From assembly GCA_030052745.1 (NCBI GenBank), contig JANBVO010000002.1, forward strand, positions 1,116,001 to 1,180,000: 64,000 nt of DNA, in the 5' to 3' direction. The translations under genes were made by a program, and so were the position numbers. The notes below the pieces were generated by a model. That model did not search any database. It was not told the origin of the DNA and saw only the letters and a program-made list of their open reading frames with translations. Shown piece after piece: positions 1-10,931 of the stretch (position 1 is its first letter; every line of letters begins with the position of its first letter). Origin of the DNA: Pleurostoma richardsiae. Its lineage: Eukaryota; Ascomycota; Sordariomycetes; Calosphaeriales; Pleurostomataceae.

Positions 1-1
1 G

Positions 2-1276
2 TACCCGCTGCTGGCGGAGTTGGGCACCGCAGCTAGCCTGGCATCCCTGCTCGCGCACGAGAACACGGACATCGCCATCGCCGCTGTGGAGATCATCAAC
101 GAGCTGACGGACGAGGACGTCGCGGCCACCGATGAACAGTGGGGCGCGCTGGCCGACGCGCTGCTGGAGGCGGACTTGGTGGGCCTGCTGGCCTCGAACC
201 TGGGGCGGCTGGACGAGACCGACGAGACAGACCGCGACGGGGTGTACTATATCATGGGTGTCATCGAGAACTTGTGCTCGCGGGCCGCGACGGCAGAACA
301 GATCACTCTCAACGAGAGTCTGGTGCAGTGGCTTCTGCAGCGGATGCAAAAGAAGGAGGAGGGCGGCCAGGTGTCGCAAAACAAGCAGTACGCAGCGGAG
401 ATCCTCGCTATCCTGGTGCAGACCTCACCGGTCAACCGGCGGCGTCTGGCGGCTCTCGACGCCGCCGATGCGATGCTCCAGCTTGTGGCGACGTATAGGC
501 GACGCGATCCAGAGAAGGGCGGCGAGGAGGAGGAATACATGGAGAACCTGTTCGAGGCGCTAACTTGCCTGGTCGACGAGCCCGAGGGCAAGACCAAGTT
601 CCTCGAGGCCGAGGGCGTCGAGCTCTGCCTGATCATGCTCAAGGAAGGCGGCAAGATGAGCAAGGCGGCCGCCCTCCGGCTGCTCGACCACGCCGTGTCG
701 GCTGCGAGCGGCACCGAGACTTGCCGGCGGCTCGTCGAGGCGGGTGGGCTCAAGACGACCTTCACGCTGTTCATGAAGAAGCAGCACGAGAGCCAGGCCG
801 CCACGGAGCACCTGGTCGGCATATTCAACTGGATGCTGCGGCTGCTGCCGGCCGAGTCGGCCGAGCGGATCCGGCTGCTGGCCAAGTTCGTGGAGAAGGA
901 CTACGAGAAGACGGACAAGCTTTTGCGGCTCCGGCGCGAGTTCGCGGCGCGCGTGGCGGCGGCGGAGGAACAGCTGCGCAGGGAGCAGGTGGGGATAGAC
1001 GAGGAGGAGAGGCGGGAGATGGCAGACGAGTGGTTCTCGCGGAGGCTGGACGCCGGCCTCTTCTGCCTGCAGACGATCGACGTGATACTCGCGTGGCTGG
1101 TTGCCGAGGACAGCGGAGCGAGAAGGAAGATAAAGGCGCTGCTGGCGGACCGAGACGAGGACTTCTCTGTCATCAAGGACTCGATCCAGGAGCAACTGGA
1201 CGGCATAGATGAGGAGACCGAGGAGGGGAAGGACACGCGGGAGATGCTGACGACGTTGGTTGAGTTCCTTCAGTGA
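2..1276 (+). CDS. Beta-catenin-like protein 1 (CTNNBL1 family), 3' part
   Basis: The reading frame is open from the window edge to the TGA at 1274-1276, so the 5' end of the gene lies outside; about 425 residues are visible. The protein is an armadillo-like helical repeat protein matching the CTNNBL1/NAP family by recognition: an ELTDEDV segment near the start, YYIMGVIENL, NKQYAAEILAIL, a CLVDEPEGKTKFLEAEG block, and a C-terminal coiled, acidic region (RREFAARVAAAEEQLRREQ). Family members are nuclear and associate with the Prp19/NTC complex of the spliceosome. The C-terminus is complete and no intron is needed in this part. The neighbour at 1551-2294 is convergent, with its stop about 275 bp away. 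Assignment is by family resemblance; the missing N-terminus cannot be judged. Confidence 0.85.
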   Translation, partial: YPLLAELGTAASLASLLAHENTDIAIAAVEIINELTDEDVAATDEQWGALADALLEADLVGLLASNLGRLDETDETDRDGVYYIMGVIENLCSRAATAEQITLNESLVQWLLQRMQKKEEGGQVSQNKQYAAEILAILVQTSPVNRRRLAALDAADAMLQLVATYRRRDPEKGGEEEEYMENLFEALTCLVDEPEGKTKFLEAEGVELCLIMLKEGGKMSKAAALRLLDHAVSAASGTETCRRLVEAGGLKTTFTLFMKKQHESQAATEHLVGIFNWMLRLLPAESAERIRLLAKFVEKDYEKTDKLLRLRREFAARVAAAEEQLRREQVGIDEEERREMADEWFSRRLDAGLFCLQTIDVILAWLVAEDSGARRKIKALLADRDEDFSVIKDSIQEQLDGIDEETEEGKDTREMLTTLVEFLQ

Positions 1277-1550
1277 TGGGACCGTGTAGACTGATATACC
1301 ATGTATAAGATTTAGCGTAATGAAGCAGCAGAATATCTACGGCCCAAAAGCAATGATCCCAACGCGCAGCATTGCATCACACCGTCCATGGCACGCCTCG
1401 CCCAACACCAGTGGTCTCGCTCTCTATTGTGTTCCGGTGAGGGAAAATAGGAGTCTTAGAGCATCGTGAATGTTCAGATCATCCTCACCTCTGACCTGCG
1501 CCTTCTCTAGAGGCAACAGAATCGTTGCTGAGCGCCTCAAAAACCGCCAC

Positions 1551-2294
1551 TTAGTCCTTAGAAGGAGGAACCGCCTTCACTTCGATCACCGCGCTCAGCA
1601 GGTCCTTGATGACACTCTCCTGGCTTTTCTTGCCCGCCTCCTTGATCTCCTTGATCTTGACGTCGGCCTCCTTATTTGCCTCCTCCTCGGCCTGCTTGTT
1701 GCCCGCCGTGTGCTAAATGTCCCGGCCAGTCAGCTTCCTACTATTCTTCATCGCGACATATCTCATCCAGCCGTCGGGAAGGGAAATCTCGCTCATGAGA
1801 TCTTGTGGTATGCTCCGTACCTCGGCCTCGAACTCCTTGTACTCCGCCTCCTTCTTTGCGCGGTACGCCTCTATCTCCTTCTTGGCCTCGTCTCGCGCCT
1901 CCTTGACTCGCTTCGTCCGATCTGCTCGCCGTTAGAAAGGCGCCCATTTCCGCTTCTGTCGTACTGCTGCAGCGCGGAACTTTTACGTACACTCTCGGGC
2001 TGTGGAGAGACACAGACTGGTTAGCTCATCAATGCGATCTGGAAACAGGAGACAGGGGTTGGATGTAGAGGGGACAGTACCTTTCTGGACGATCTTGGAT
2101 GCTTCCCGCTCAGCCTATGCCACCATACACTGTCAGCAAGACCACCTGGTACTCTCCATTTTGATCTGTGTCGCAACGCACGTCGAGCAGGGTCTGGATG
2201 CCCGCCGAGTTCTGGGCAGACTGTTATGCGGTGGTCGTTAGCAATGAGGCCTCCCCAAACCGTCCCCTTCGACGAAGCAGATGCCACGAACCAT
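1551..2294 (-). CDS. vma-10: V-type proton ATPase subunit G, six exons including 3-nt and 9-nt exons
   Basis: Subunit G of the vacuolar H+-ATPase forms part of the peripheral stalk that links V1 to V0. Exons on the minus strand: 2294-2292 (the ATG alone), 2220-2182, 2114-2081, 1999-1991, 1921-1821 and 1712-1551. They total 348 nt and encode 115 residues, the usual size for fungal subunit G. The protein reads M-SAQNSAGIQTLLD-AEREASKIVQK-ARE-YRTKRVKEARDEAKKEIEAY, then a long charged helix ending in VPPSKD. All five introns are GT-AG (71, 67, 81, 69 and 108 nt), and the first contains GCTAAC. The 9-nt exon (cccgagagt, phases 1 and 1) restores the family sequence KAREYRTKRV; skipping it removes ARE, and reading through meets a stop. 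The model is inferred from splice sites and family conservation, not transcripts. Confidence 0.9.
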
Positions 2295-2725
2295 TTTGTC
2301 GGCGAGGGTGCGTCCTAATCTCGGTGTGTTGTGGCCTGGAGAATCGCAGTAGAGGTATGTCGCAATGGATGGGGAGAGGCACGACTTCGTCACAACGAGA
2401 TAGATAGTTCGACTCGTCGGCGCAGCCTGAGGCTATTATTGATGCAGCGGAGCTAGCAACGTAGTGCATGCGGGACAGGGAAAGCTCCAGATGCCAAGCT
2501 CCATCATCATCGCGCAGCTGGGCTAAGGACCGGGAGGCGGTCAGCTGCGGCAGAAAAAGATGCCTGCCGGGAAGCTCAGCATCATCACACCAGGAACTTT
2601 TTGTAGAGGTAGCCGAAGGGACAGTCGCCGAACTGCGACATCCAGACTCTCCCGTCTCGTCCACAACCTCCCCAGCTGGTCCAGCCGTCTGCCCTTTCTA
2701 TACGCCGATCCGCCTGCCGAGCGAA
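2295..2725. other. Divergent intergenic region, vma-10 / PET117
   Basis: This 431-bp spacer separates two divergently transcribed genes whose products serve the vacuolar ATPase and mitochondrial cytochrome oxidase assembly. It must carry both promoters. I see no coding sequence or clear TATA element. Confidence 0.5.
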
Positions 2726-3103
2726 ATGTCGCGCGCCTCGAAGTTCACGCTGATGGGCACGTCGCTCTTCGCCGTGAGCACCATCATCCTCGTGCACTTC
2801 CAGCAAAAGGCCGAGAAAGCCGTGAGTCGCCGCTTTCCCCGCCGCCAACGCTCTTCTCTTCCCCCGCACTCCCCTTCCCTCATGTATGACTTTCCTGTGG
2901 CATTGCTGACCCTTGTCTTCTCCTACGGACAGGCTATGCACGAAGGCGTGGTCCGGGACATGGAGCAGCAGCGGCTGAAGCGGGAGCGGCAGCTGGACTT
3001 CGAGATGCAGAAGGCGCTCGAGGAGGAGTACAAACAGACACAGACGGTCCGGAGTACGACGGACCTCGCGGGAGATCCGGGAGGCGGTGGGGGAGGGAGG
3101 TAG
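2726..3103 (+). CDS. PET117: PET117-like cytochrome c oxidase assembly protein
   Basis: Exons 2726-2821 and 2933-3103 encode 88 residues. The protein starts MSRASKFTLMGTSLFAVSTI, with one N-terminal membrane or matrix-targeting helix (about residues 7-25), then VHFQQKAEKAAMHEGVVRDMEQQRLKRERQLDFEMQ, the hallmark of PET117. PET117 is a small mitochondrial protein that supports complex IV assembly together with Pet191/Cox15-linked heme A synthesis. The 111-nt intron (GTGAGT to CGGACAG) interrupts the codons between QQKAEKA and AMHEG, and the first exon is exactly 32 codons. The C-terminus is a glycine-rich tail (GDPGGGGGGR) not typical of the family core and probably disordered. The start is the only ATG in frame before the conserved block. 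Confidence 0.88.
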   Translation: MSRASKFTLMGTSLFAVSTIILVHFQQKAEKAVSRRFPRRQRSSLPPHSPSLMYDFPVALLTLVFSYGQAMHEGVVRDMEQQRLKRERQLDFEMQKALEEEYKQTQTVRSTTDLAGDPGGGGGGR

Positions 3104-3761
3104 TATTGGTCGCGCAAGGGGGGAGAAGCTCAAGGAGGCAATGCTCATGCTCGCCGGACAGGAGATGGGAGGCTAGGAGGCCAGGAGGCAGCATCCCCCT
3201 CTCTCCCTCTAGCCGGGGCACTACTTGAACGCACCGTCAAGTTCGATGCAAATACTGCCCAGGATGTCCTTGAAGCCGAGCTAAAAGTCGGCTGCCTGGA
3301 CTCTGTAGTGAGGCAGTCAACTGTATCGTATCATGTACTACTATATGTACCATCACAGAAATGGCCATCTTTACATCATACACGAGGCGATTGCTTCTCG
3401 ATATTTTCTTTTTCATACATACAGCATACACACAGCCTTGACTCCCCGTAGTCATCTATCCTCTCGACGGCTTCACCCGCCGCCACCGCGGTGGCTCGAT
3501 CTAGGTGCCCCATTCTGCGCCTCTACTGCAATCTTTTAGTGTGGCAAGGGCAAATAAACACCGCTCGCAAAAGTCATTCCCTTTCAACAAGCAGAGAACG
3601 AGGAGGACTTGATACAGAATGAAGAGAACGCCTATAACCATGCATATCAACCTGAACCCCCCGAGCCCTATATCCATTTTCGCGTGAGTTTCTCTCATCC
3701 ATTTACCCTCAAGAGTCGATCCCCTCATATCTCGATTGTGATGTCGATGACACCAATGGCA
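3104..3761. other. Convergent intergenic region, PET117 / RPB2
   Basis: About 660 bp between two converging genes, presumably holding both 3' UTRs. It is AT-rich around 3330-3430. No gene is supported here. Confidence 0.5.
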
Positions 3762-6700
3762 TTAGCGGATGGAGACACCGGACCGGTCGGTGAACATGCG
3801 GGAGGCGATATTCATGGCCGCAAGCTCCTGGAAGAGCAATTTGGCGGCGTAAGGAATGTGGACCTGGGCGATCTTCGTCTTGTTCTTGCAGGGCCGGCAT
3901 TCGAAGGACTGCTTCGTGAGGTTCCTGCTCCATTGTTAGTGCCAAAGCATAATATAGTCGCGGCAAGATAAACTTACGCAATCGGTGTCATGAGTCCACA
4001 GATCTCGCAGATGTGGACTCTGAAGGCGTCGGACACCTCAAACAGTCGCTCCTTCAGGAACGCCGCCGCTCCGTGCGCAATCATACAATCACGCTCCATC
4101 TCTCCGAAGCGGAGACCACCATCGCGCGCACGACCCTCCACCGGCTGTCTGGTCATGATTTGGACAGGGCCACGGGCACGGGCATGGATCTTGTCGTCGA
4201 CCATGTGACGGAGACGCTGGTAATACGTAGGTCCAAAGAAGACCTGTGCCCGTAGCTTGCGTCCGGTATGGCCGTGATACATGATCTCGAAGCCACGAGA
4301 CTGGTAGCCATGCTCGCGAAGCAGAGCGGAAACCGAGTCTACAGTGACGTCTGTGAAAGGAGTGGCATCACCCTCTAAGCCCTTCAGTGTAGCGACCTTT
4401 GAAAGCAGGCACTCGATAAGATGGGCGATTGTCATACGGGACGGGATAGCGTGGGGGTTAATGATGATATCAGGAGTCAAGCCCTCACGAGTGAAGGGCA
4501 TGTCTTCCTGGCGGTAAGTGACGCCAATAGTGCCTTTCTGACCGTGACGAGACGCAAACTTGTCACCGATCTGCGGGATCTTGGTGGTACGGACACGGAC
4601 CTTGACATAGCGGAGGCCGTCCTGATTAGTAGTCAGAACGACCGAGTCGATAATGCCGCTCTCCGTGCTGCGGAGTGGTGTGGATGCATCTCGCTTGACG
4701 TGAGCCTGCGTCCGCTGCCCGAGCTCCTGGTTGTCGGGGTTGATTGGAGAAGTCTTCCCAATGATGATATCTTCTCCAGACACCCTAATTCCAGGAGCGA
4801 TAATACCGTCATCGTCGAGCTTGTCGTAGGTGCCGTGCTTCAGGCGCAGTGTGTCACTGCGGAACGGCTTCTCGAACGTCTCAACAATGTTGATACCGAC
4901 GCGCTTCTCAGAGTCTGTGTAGGAACGGAAGAAGAGACTTCGGAACAGGCCACGATCAATACTGCTCTGGTTCATGATGACGGAATCTTCTTGGTTGTAG
5001 CCAGAGTAACAGGCAATTGCGACAATGGCATTCTGGCCGGCGGGCAGCTCGCGAAATTTGAGGAACTCCATGGACCGGGTTGTCGCGAGCGGTTTCTGGG
5101 GGTAGTAGAGGATGTTGGCCATGGTGTCCATACGCCGAGAGTAGTTGGTGAGATAAACGCCCATGGCTTGTTTACCCATAGCGGACTGATATGTGTTACG
5201 AGGCGACTGTTTCTTGCATTAGCATTTGTCCTTCCTCGAAACTGCAGTTTTGAAGTTGTGACATACCTGATTATGATCCGGGAATGGAATGATGCTAGCA
5301 CAGATTCCCAAAAGCATGCTAGGATGGATCTCGCAGTGAGTATACATGTGCGTCGTAGGGTTGATCTTTGTCTTTAACCGCTTGTGGAGATCTTCCGAGT
5401 TGTCTTCGGGGACAGCTTTGCCCTCCTTCTGCAACCGGTATTGTTCGAGGTCCTCGGGGGTCATGCAGATCATAACTGTCTCCTCCTCCTCGGCATCGAG
5501 ATACTCAATGACACCGCTCTTCATGAGGCCGTCCCAACCAAAGTAGCGCTCGTCCCATGGCCCCAGAGCCTGGTCGTCTATCAACTTCTGGATGTGCTGC
5601 TTGGTCAGGACCAACGATCCCTTGGGTACCCCGTACTCCGACTTCTCGTTCTGTTCGACAACGAACAACGGCCGCATCACACGACCGGCGTCGGAGAAGA
5701 TCTTAAACTCTCGGTCGCGAATATCTCGCACAAGCGAAACCTCATAAGAAATGATATTCTTGCGACGTAGAGTCTGGACCAAGCTGACAAGGTGTTTGGG
5801 GTCCGAATGGACACCCACCCAAGTTCCGTTAACGAAGATCTTTGTCGCGTTCGGGTGCTTCTGTGGCTCGTATTCCTCGAGGACCTCCATGTTCCTTGCA
5901 ATCATGAACTCGATAATCGGCTCAGCAGGGGTACCCACGCTCACGTAGCACATCAAAGCCAAGTTTTTCACCAGGCCGCAGGCCTGACCCTCCGGCGTCT
6001 CTGCCGGACAGACAAGGCCCCAGTGCGTGTTGTGCAGTTGGCGAGGCTTGGCAAGCTTGCCATCTCGGCCAATGGGTGTGTTGGTGCGCCGCAAATGCGA
6101 CAGTGTAGATGCAAAGGTGTATCTGTTCAACACCTGAGACACACCAGCAGTCGAGCTCATGGCCTTCTTCTGGTCACCCCAATTTCCCGTGGCGAGAGAA
6201 TACTTCAAGCCGTTCGTCAAGGTGGCGTGTCGGATACCAAGCGTCAGATCGAACATCTTGCTTTCCTGCACACACCTCTTCAGGTAGCCCATCATGTCCT
6301 GCGTCAGCTTGCGAACAATGTTCCGGAAGAGCTTTCCAAGCAGAGGGCCGGCAAGATCAAGCCGCTTCTTGCCGAAGTGATCTCGGTCATCAGTGTCTCG
6401 CCGACCAAGGGCGCACTGGAGGAGCTTATGGACCATGTACCCCAGAAAGAAAGCCTTTCTCGTCTCGCATCCCTCTTTCTGAGAGATATGAGGAAGCATT
6501 TCCTTCTGCAGGATGTCCTTGGCGGCCCTGACACGATCGCGCCTGCTGACACTGTGCGTATTGTTACCGCGCTTGCCAATGAAATCCAGGGCGACCTCCC
6601 GGTCCTGGATACAGAACGCTTCTTCGATGCAAGGCCGGAGCATCTCCAGCATCTGAGTGTCGTTACGATCGTAGCAGATGGCATTCAAGATGTCCTCGTC

Positions 6701-7669
6701 GCTGACAGTGCCAAGAGCACGGAACACTATTCCGATTGGAATGTCTGCTTTGATGTACGGGAGCGTCGTGTGGATAGTCTGGCCGTATCCTCCTCTGGCA
6801 GACTCGCCCTTGGCCTTGAGCTTCAGCTGCAGCGAAGAAATGAGGCGCGATCCCTTCTCAAGGGCGCTGCGGATCTCGGCGACAAACAAATCCGGACTCG
6901 GTTGAGCTTTCTTGAAGACCTGGACAATATTGGCTGCAGAGCGTTCCTGGGCGATTAGCACCTTCTCACTTCCGTTGATAATGAAGTAACCACCCTGGTC
7001 GTAGGGGCACTCGTTCAGAAGAAACAGGCTCTCATCGTCCTGGTTCCTCAGATGGCAGATTTCCGACTTTACCATGATCGGAAGCTTGCCGATAAAAACC
7101 ATGTCTCTCATCTGCTCATTGTTCTTGTCCTTGTCGCTAAGGCCAGCGCCGGACTCCGCCTCCTCGTCCTCCCAACGAATACGCCTAGGCGGCTCCTGGG
7201 TCCTTGCGTACTCGTCCTGCTGGTCATCGTCCATCTCATGAAGCGGCACTTCTTCGTCGACGGCTATAGAAACTTTCTTCGTGATCTTGACGTAAAGTGG
7301 GCAGGAGTATGTGAGGTTTCGATCCCGACATTCGTACGGCAAAAGGTTCTTGATACTGCCGTCATTCTCGGTAATGGTTGGGCGAGTGACCAGCACATTG
7401 CCGAACTTGATCTCGTAGCGCCGAAGCTGAATCTCGCGATCGCCGATAGCAGGAGGATTGTTCTGGTCGAGAGATAGGTGAGAATATTCGTCGATCAGAG
7501 ACTGAACCGTAGTGCTGGTGAACTCGTCGAAGGAGTCGATCTGCTGAGACACAAGACCTTTCTTTTCGAAAAAGGACGAAATGACGGTCCAGCAGTCCTC
7601 GGGCGTGATGCCCTCCTCGGTCTCGGCATAGTCCTCCTCGTACTCGTAACCCTCGTCATAGTCCGCCAT
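3762..7669 (-). CDS. RPB2: DNA-directed RNA polymerase II second-largest subunit RPB2
   Basis: Exons 7669-5267, 5206-3978 and 3924-3762 encode 1264 residues, the expected RPB2 length. RPB2 forms much of the active-centre cleft of RNA polymerase II. Landmarks in order: an acidic N-terminus ([16 protein letters not shown]); the protrusion and lobe with [25 protein letters not shown]; the fork region with [22 protein letters not shown]; the hybrid-binding region with [20 protein letters not shown], which is created exactly by splicing at 5267/5206; [15 protein letters not shown]; and the C-terminal zinc site [11 protein letters not shown] plus CRPCKNK, joined by the second splice at 3978/3924. 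Introns are 60 and 53 nt. The last residues, [14 protein letters not shown], are a normal RPB2 tail. No anomaly. Confidence 0.97.
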
Positions 7670-9180
7670 GGTGGAGCCTCAGTCGGACAGTGAGCTCCAG
7701 GCAGTTGATAGATCGGATGCTGCGCTAAATGCTCAGATTCGAGAGCTTCCTCGAGAATGGCGATGCCGCCGAGAGAAGGTCGTGCAAATGAGGGGAGGTA
7801 GAGGGAGAGGTGATTAGAAATCGCCACGAAAGCAGCGCGGGCGCAACGACTCCCACCCGCACGAGAAGGCTCAGCGCATCCAAAGAAAACCAAGGAGTGA
7901 GAAAAAACCGTAAGCAGAACACGGTGAAGCTGTTTTGGATGATGCGCTGCTCCCAGCGCGTGAAGTTGAGGCGGAGAGAAGGTTGTTGTTCGGGGAGGAA
8001 CCACGTCGCCGTCAGTCGCCCTTGATTATTTTCTCTTGAAGGAGGCTGAAGGCAAACTCGCGACAAAGACGGCCCTTGTCCATATCTGGCCTAGCCCCCT
8101 ACAGGAAATCACGAGCTGCTTTGCGGCCCGTGCGGACAACGGTCCGGTCGATGCTGGTTACGTAATCTAACCCGTGGTGCAGTCGTCGGCACAGAGGAAG
8201 TTCCCATGTAATGTACAATCCCAATCAATATCTCGGCCAACGACCAGGTACGTAGATGCTAGGAAAGGCCAGTCTCTGCCTGAACCACCAGCGGACTTCG
8301 AGTATCACCTGTAGAGAGATGAATATCTTTTCTCAGACAGTGCTCGAACGGACAGCCTATGCCGTCGACTCGGCTATGCCCAAGTGCCCGGCCATCGATC
8401 GCCCCCGGAAGACTACAAGCTACTCGCTGAAGGCAATCAAAGACAACCGACAGCTCGATGAATACGATTGTATCTTGAGCTGCGCTGGTCGATGTTGTCG
8501 TTTATACAGTCGTCAAACTCCATCGGCATACAGACATCTTACTATCCTGCAAGTCGCAAAGGTCTCTAGGGCGTGGTCTGCTCACGTCCCAGTTTGACGA
8601 GCCTCCGTGGTTGACATGGTTGGTCATGTTTCTCGGACCGTCTAGATGCTTTCACTCTATATTATTGCGGCAGACAGGGTCCATCTCCGTTCATCGAACC
8701 GAGTAAGCGATCAAAGGTAGCATTGCAGGGCAATGTCCCTGCGAGCAGCCGATGCAATATCAGCAATTCCCCGATACCGCTCGATGATTTCGGCCCAGCT
8801 TCCCGTACATGCAGGGGCGAAGTCGTTCCTGGCAGCCAGGGCCTGCATCCACTCCGTCTCCTCAGACCATTTTCCAGCACCCTTTCCACTGGAATCGTGG
8901 GGTGGTCACCCCGGCTGATGGCCTGATTGGTGGGCTTCCTACCGTAGGCTCTCGGAGCTCTACCGCCGTTATTACCTCTTTCTGAACGCTTCCGGCACCC
9001 CGGATTCTCTACGGCTCGTGAAGGAGGAATCCCGGTTCACGGTGCCTTAAGGTACCCAGAACGTCAAGTACTATATATAAGGATGACCCGTCGCGGAAGC
9101 CGCCGCCGGCTGTCTCAGGTACGCATTACATTCAACGAGTTATCTGGATGACAGAAGCTCAGAGCAAGTGATCATCAAGG
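7670..9180. other. Divergent intergenic region, RPB2 / GH45 gene
   Basis: This 1.5-kb stretch lies between two genes that are transcribed away from each other. Several frames of 70-115 codons are open, but none starts with a plausible ATG and conserved content. The region next to RPB2 is C/T-rich on the minus strand, as expected for a fungal housekeeping promoter and leader. Confidence 0.5.
9072..9080 (+). promoter_or_regulatory. TATA box of the GH45 gene
   Basis: TATATATAA lies about 100 bp upstream of the ATG at 9181, the usual distance for an inducible fungal secreted-enzyme promoter with a short leader. It is a single clean match in an otherwise mixed-composition region. Confidence 0.6.
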
Positions 9181-10496
9181 ATGCGAGGCTTCGCAATCAA
9201 ACTTGGCCTAGCGGCGATCCTACCGCTGGGTACTGGCGCAGTTTCGGGCACGGGGACAACAACGAGGTGAGCTGGGCCTGCTGTCCGTCTCGACAAGACA
9301 GTGGTTGTTGATCACACCATCTGGCAGGTACTGGGACTGCTGCAAGCCGTCGTGCGCCTGGCCCGGAAAAGCCTCTGTGAATAATCCCGTCTACACTTGC
9401 GACAAGAACGACCAGCCGCTCTCGGACTATAACACGAAGTCTGGCTGTGATAGCGGTACCGCATATACTTGTACGAACCAGTCCCCATGGGCGGTCAATG
9501 ACTTGGTTTCGTATGGCTACGCGGCTACCGCTATCAGTGGCCAGTCGGAATCTGACTGGTGTTGTGCTTGTTATGCGTAAGCTTAGAGTGCAATCCCTCA
9601 GTCGACGGGGAGGCACACTGACAGTCTTCTCTCTAGAGTGACCTTGACGTCAGGCAAAGCCAAGGGCAAGATTATGCTCATCCAGTCCGTCAACACTGGC
9701 GGTGACCTGAGCGACAACCAGTTTGATCTGCAGATTCCTGGTGGTGGCGAGGGTATTTTCGACGGCTGCACGTCGGAGTTTGGAGGCATTGGCGGGGCGC
9801 AGTACGGCGGCATCTCGAACCGATCTGAGTGCGACGCAATGCCTGCCAAGCTCCAGCCCGGCTGCTACTGGCGGTTCGACTGGTTCCTCAACTCGGACAA
9901 CCCAACGCATTCCTTCACGCAGATACAGTGCCCAACCGAGCTCACGAGCCGCACAGGCTGCACGAGAAGCGACGATTCAAGCTACCCCAAGTACACGATG
10001 CCGTCTGTCACGACGTGGAATCCCCCCACCCCGACTGAGACGGCGGCGGCGTACGACCAGTGTGACAGTCTCACTTGGGATGTCGCCAAGCTGGTATGTC
10101 GAGGTCTCCCGTATGCCGACTCAAATTCCTTGCTAACGGACCGACCTAGTGCCCGTCTGGATATTACTGCAAATATGTCACCGACTGTGTGTAGATCCTC
10201 ACCCTCAATAGCCGCCTCACAAAGCTGACCTTGGCCCAGATTACTGGCAGTGTGCCCAGGGTAGCGACCCTAATGCATCTTCGACCACCTCCAAATCGAC
10301 AGTGGTCTCTCCACCGAGCTCTAGCACGACCCAGACCTCGTCTGTCTCAACAACGACCCAGCCATCGTCGACCGTTGGCGGCAGCCAGCAGACTAAGTAT
10401 GGTCAGTGCGGTGGCAGTGGATGGAATGGACCGACTGCATGTATTGCGGGGAGCGTGTGCTCAACCTCCAACCCGTACTATGCCCAGTGTCTTTAA
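9181..10496 (+). CDS. Secreted GH45 endo-beta-1,4-glucanase with C-terminal CBM1
   Basis: Proposed exons are 9181-9266, 9328-9576, 9637-10093, 10150-10188 and 10251-10496 (358 residues). Residues 1-22 form a signal peptide. The catalytic domain opens with [10 protein letters not shown] (Asp32, the expected catalytic base) and continues through [18 protein letters not shown] (Asp142, the expected acid), the two-aspartate layout of GH45 inverting endoglucanases. After a Cys-rich piece ([14 protein letters not shown]) comes a Ser/Thr linker and a cellulose-binding CBM1 at about 325-358 ([15 protein letters not shown] ... NPYYAQCL). Introns 1-3 have clear signals. Intron 4 is uncertain: with donor GTGTAG at 10189, the nearer acceptor (AG at 10238-10239) breaks the frame, whereas AG at 10249-10250 keeps CBM1 in frame. 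The enzyme acts outside the cell on amorphous cellulose. Confidence 0.88.
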
Positions 10497-10931
10497 GTTC
10501 AAGGGCTTAAAGCCTGCTATGGCTGGTAAGAAAGTGTCTCCGCTACGGAGCTTTCTATCACCTAGTCATTGTACATATGTATCCCAGTACATTTGAGAGA
10601 GAAGGCATTGACAAGGGTATTGAAGACTTCTTTCTCCACGAGGCGCGTCTCATCATGCCAGCCCTAGATGCTCGAGAAAGAACCACGAGTCGTCTTTGTT
10701 CTGACTTGCTTACCCTTCTCTTTAGAACAATCCTTGGTCTATGCTTGCTCACTTTGTGTGATAAAGACGTTGTTTTCATTGTTATATTTTGTACGTCTAC
10801 TGAGAGACAGGGCTCAGAAAGATGCTCGACGAGGATATAAATCCTGGGAGTGTCTCCTCCAGGTCTCATTTTTGTAGTCACTATCTCATTCTACTTCTCT
10901 GTCTTTACATACATCGAACAACTCGAACGCA
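10497..10931. other. Intergenic, GH45 gene to zinc-ribbon gene
   Basis: The 435-bp spacer holds the 3' UTR of the endoglucanase gene and the promoter of the next gene on the same strand. A TATA-like element lies at 10836-10842. No other gene is supported. Confidence 0.4.
10836..10842 (+). promoter_or_regulatory. TATA box of the 10932 gene
   Basis: TATAAAT lies 90-96 bp upstream of the ATG at 10932 and is followed by a pyrimidine-rich stretch (CTATCTCATTCTACTTCTCT) that resembles a fungal transcription start zone. Confidence 0.5.

Noticed and set aside
4421-6958. Long plus-strand frames (318 and 388 codons) opposite RPB2
   Set aside because: They are antisense to continuous RPB2 exons and carry no recognisable content.
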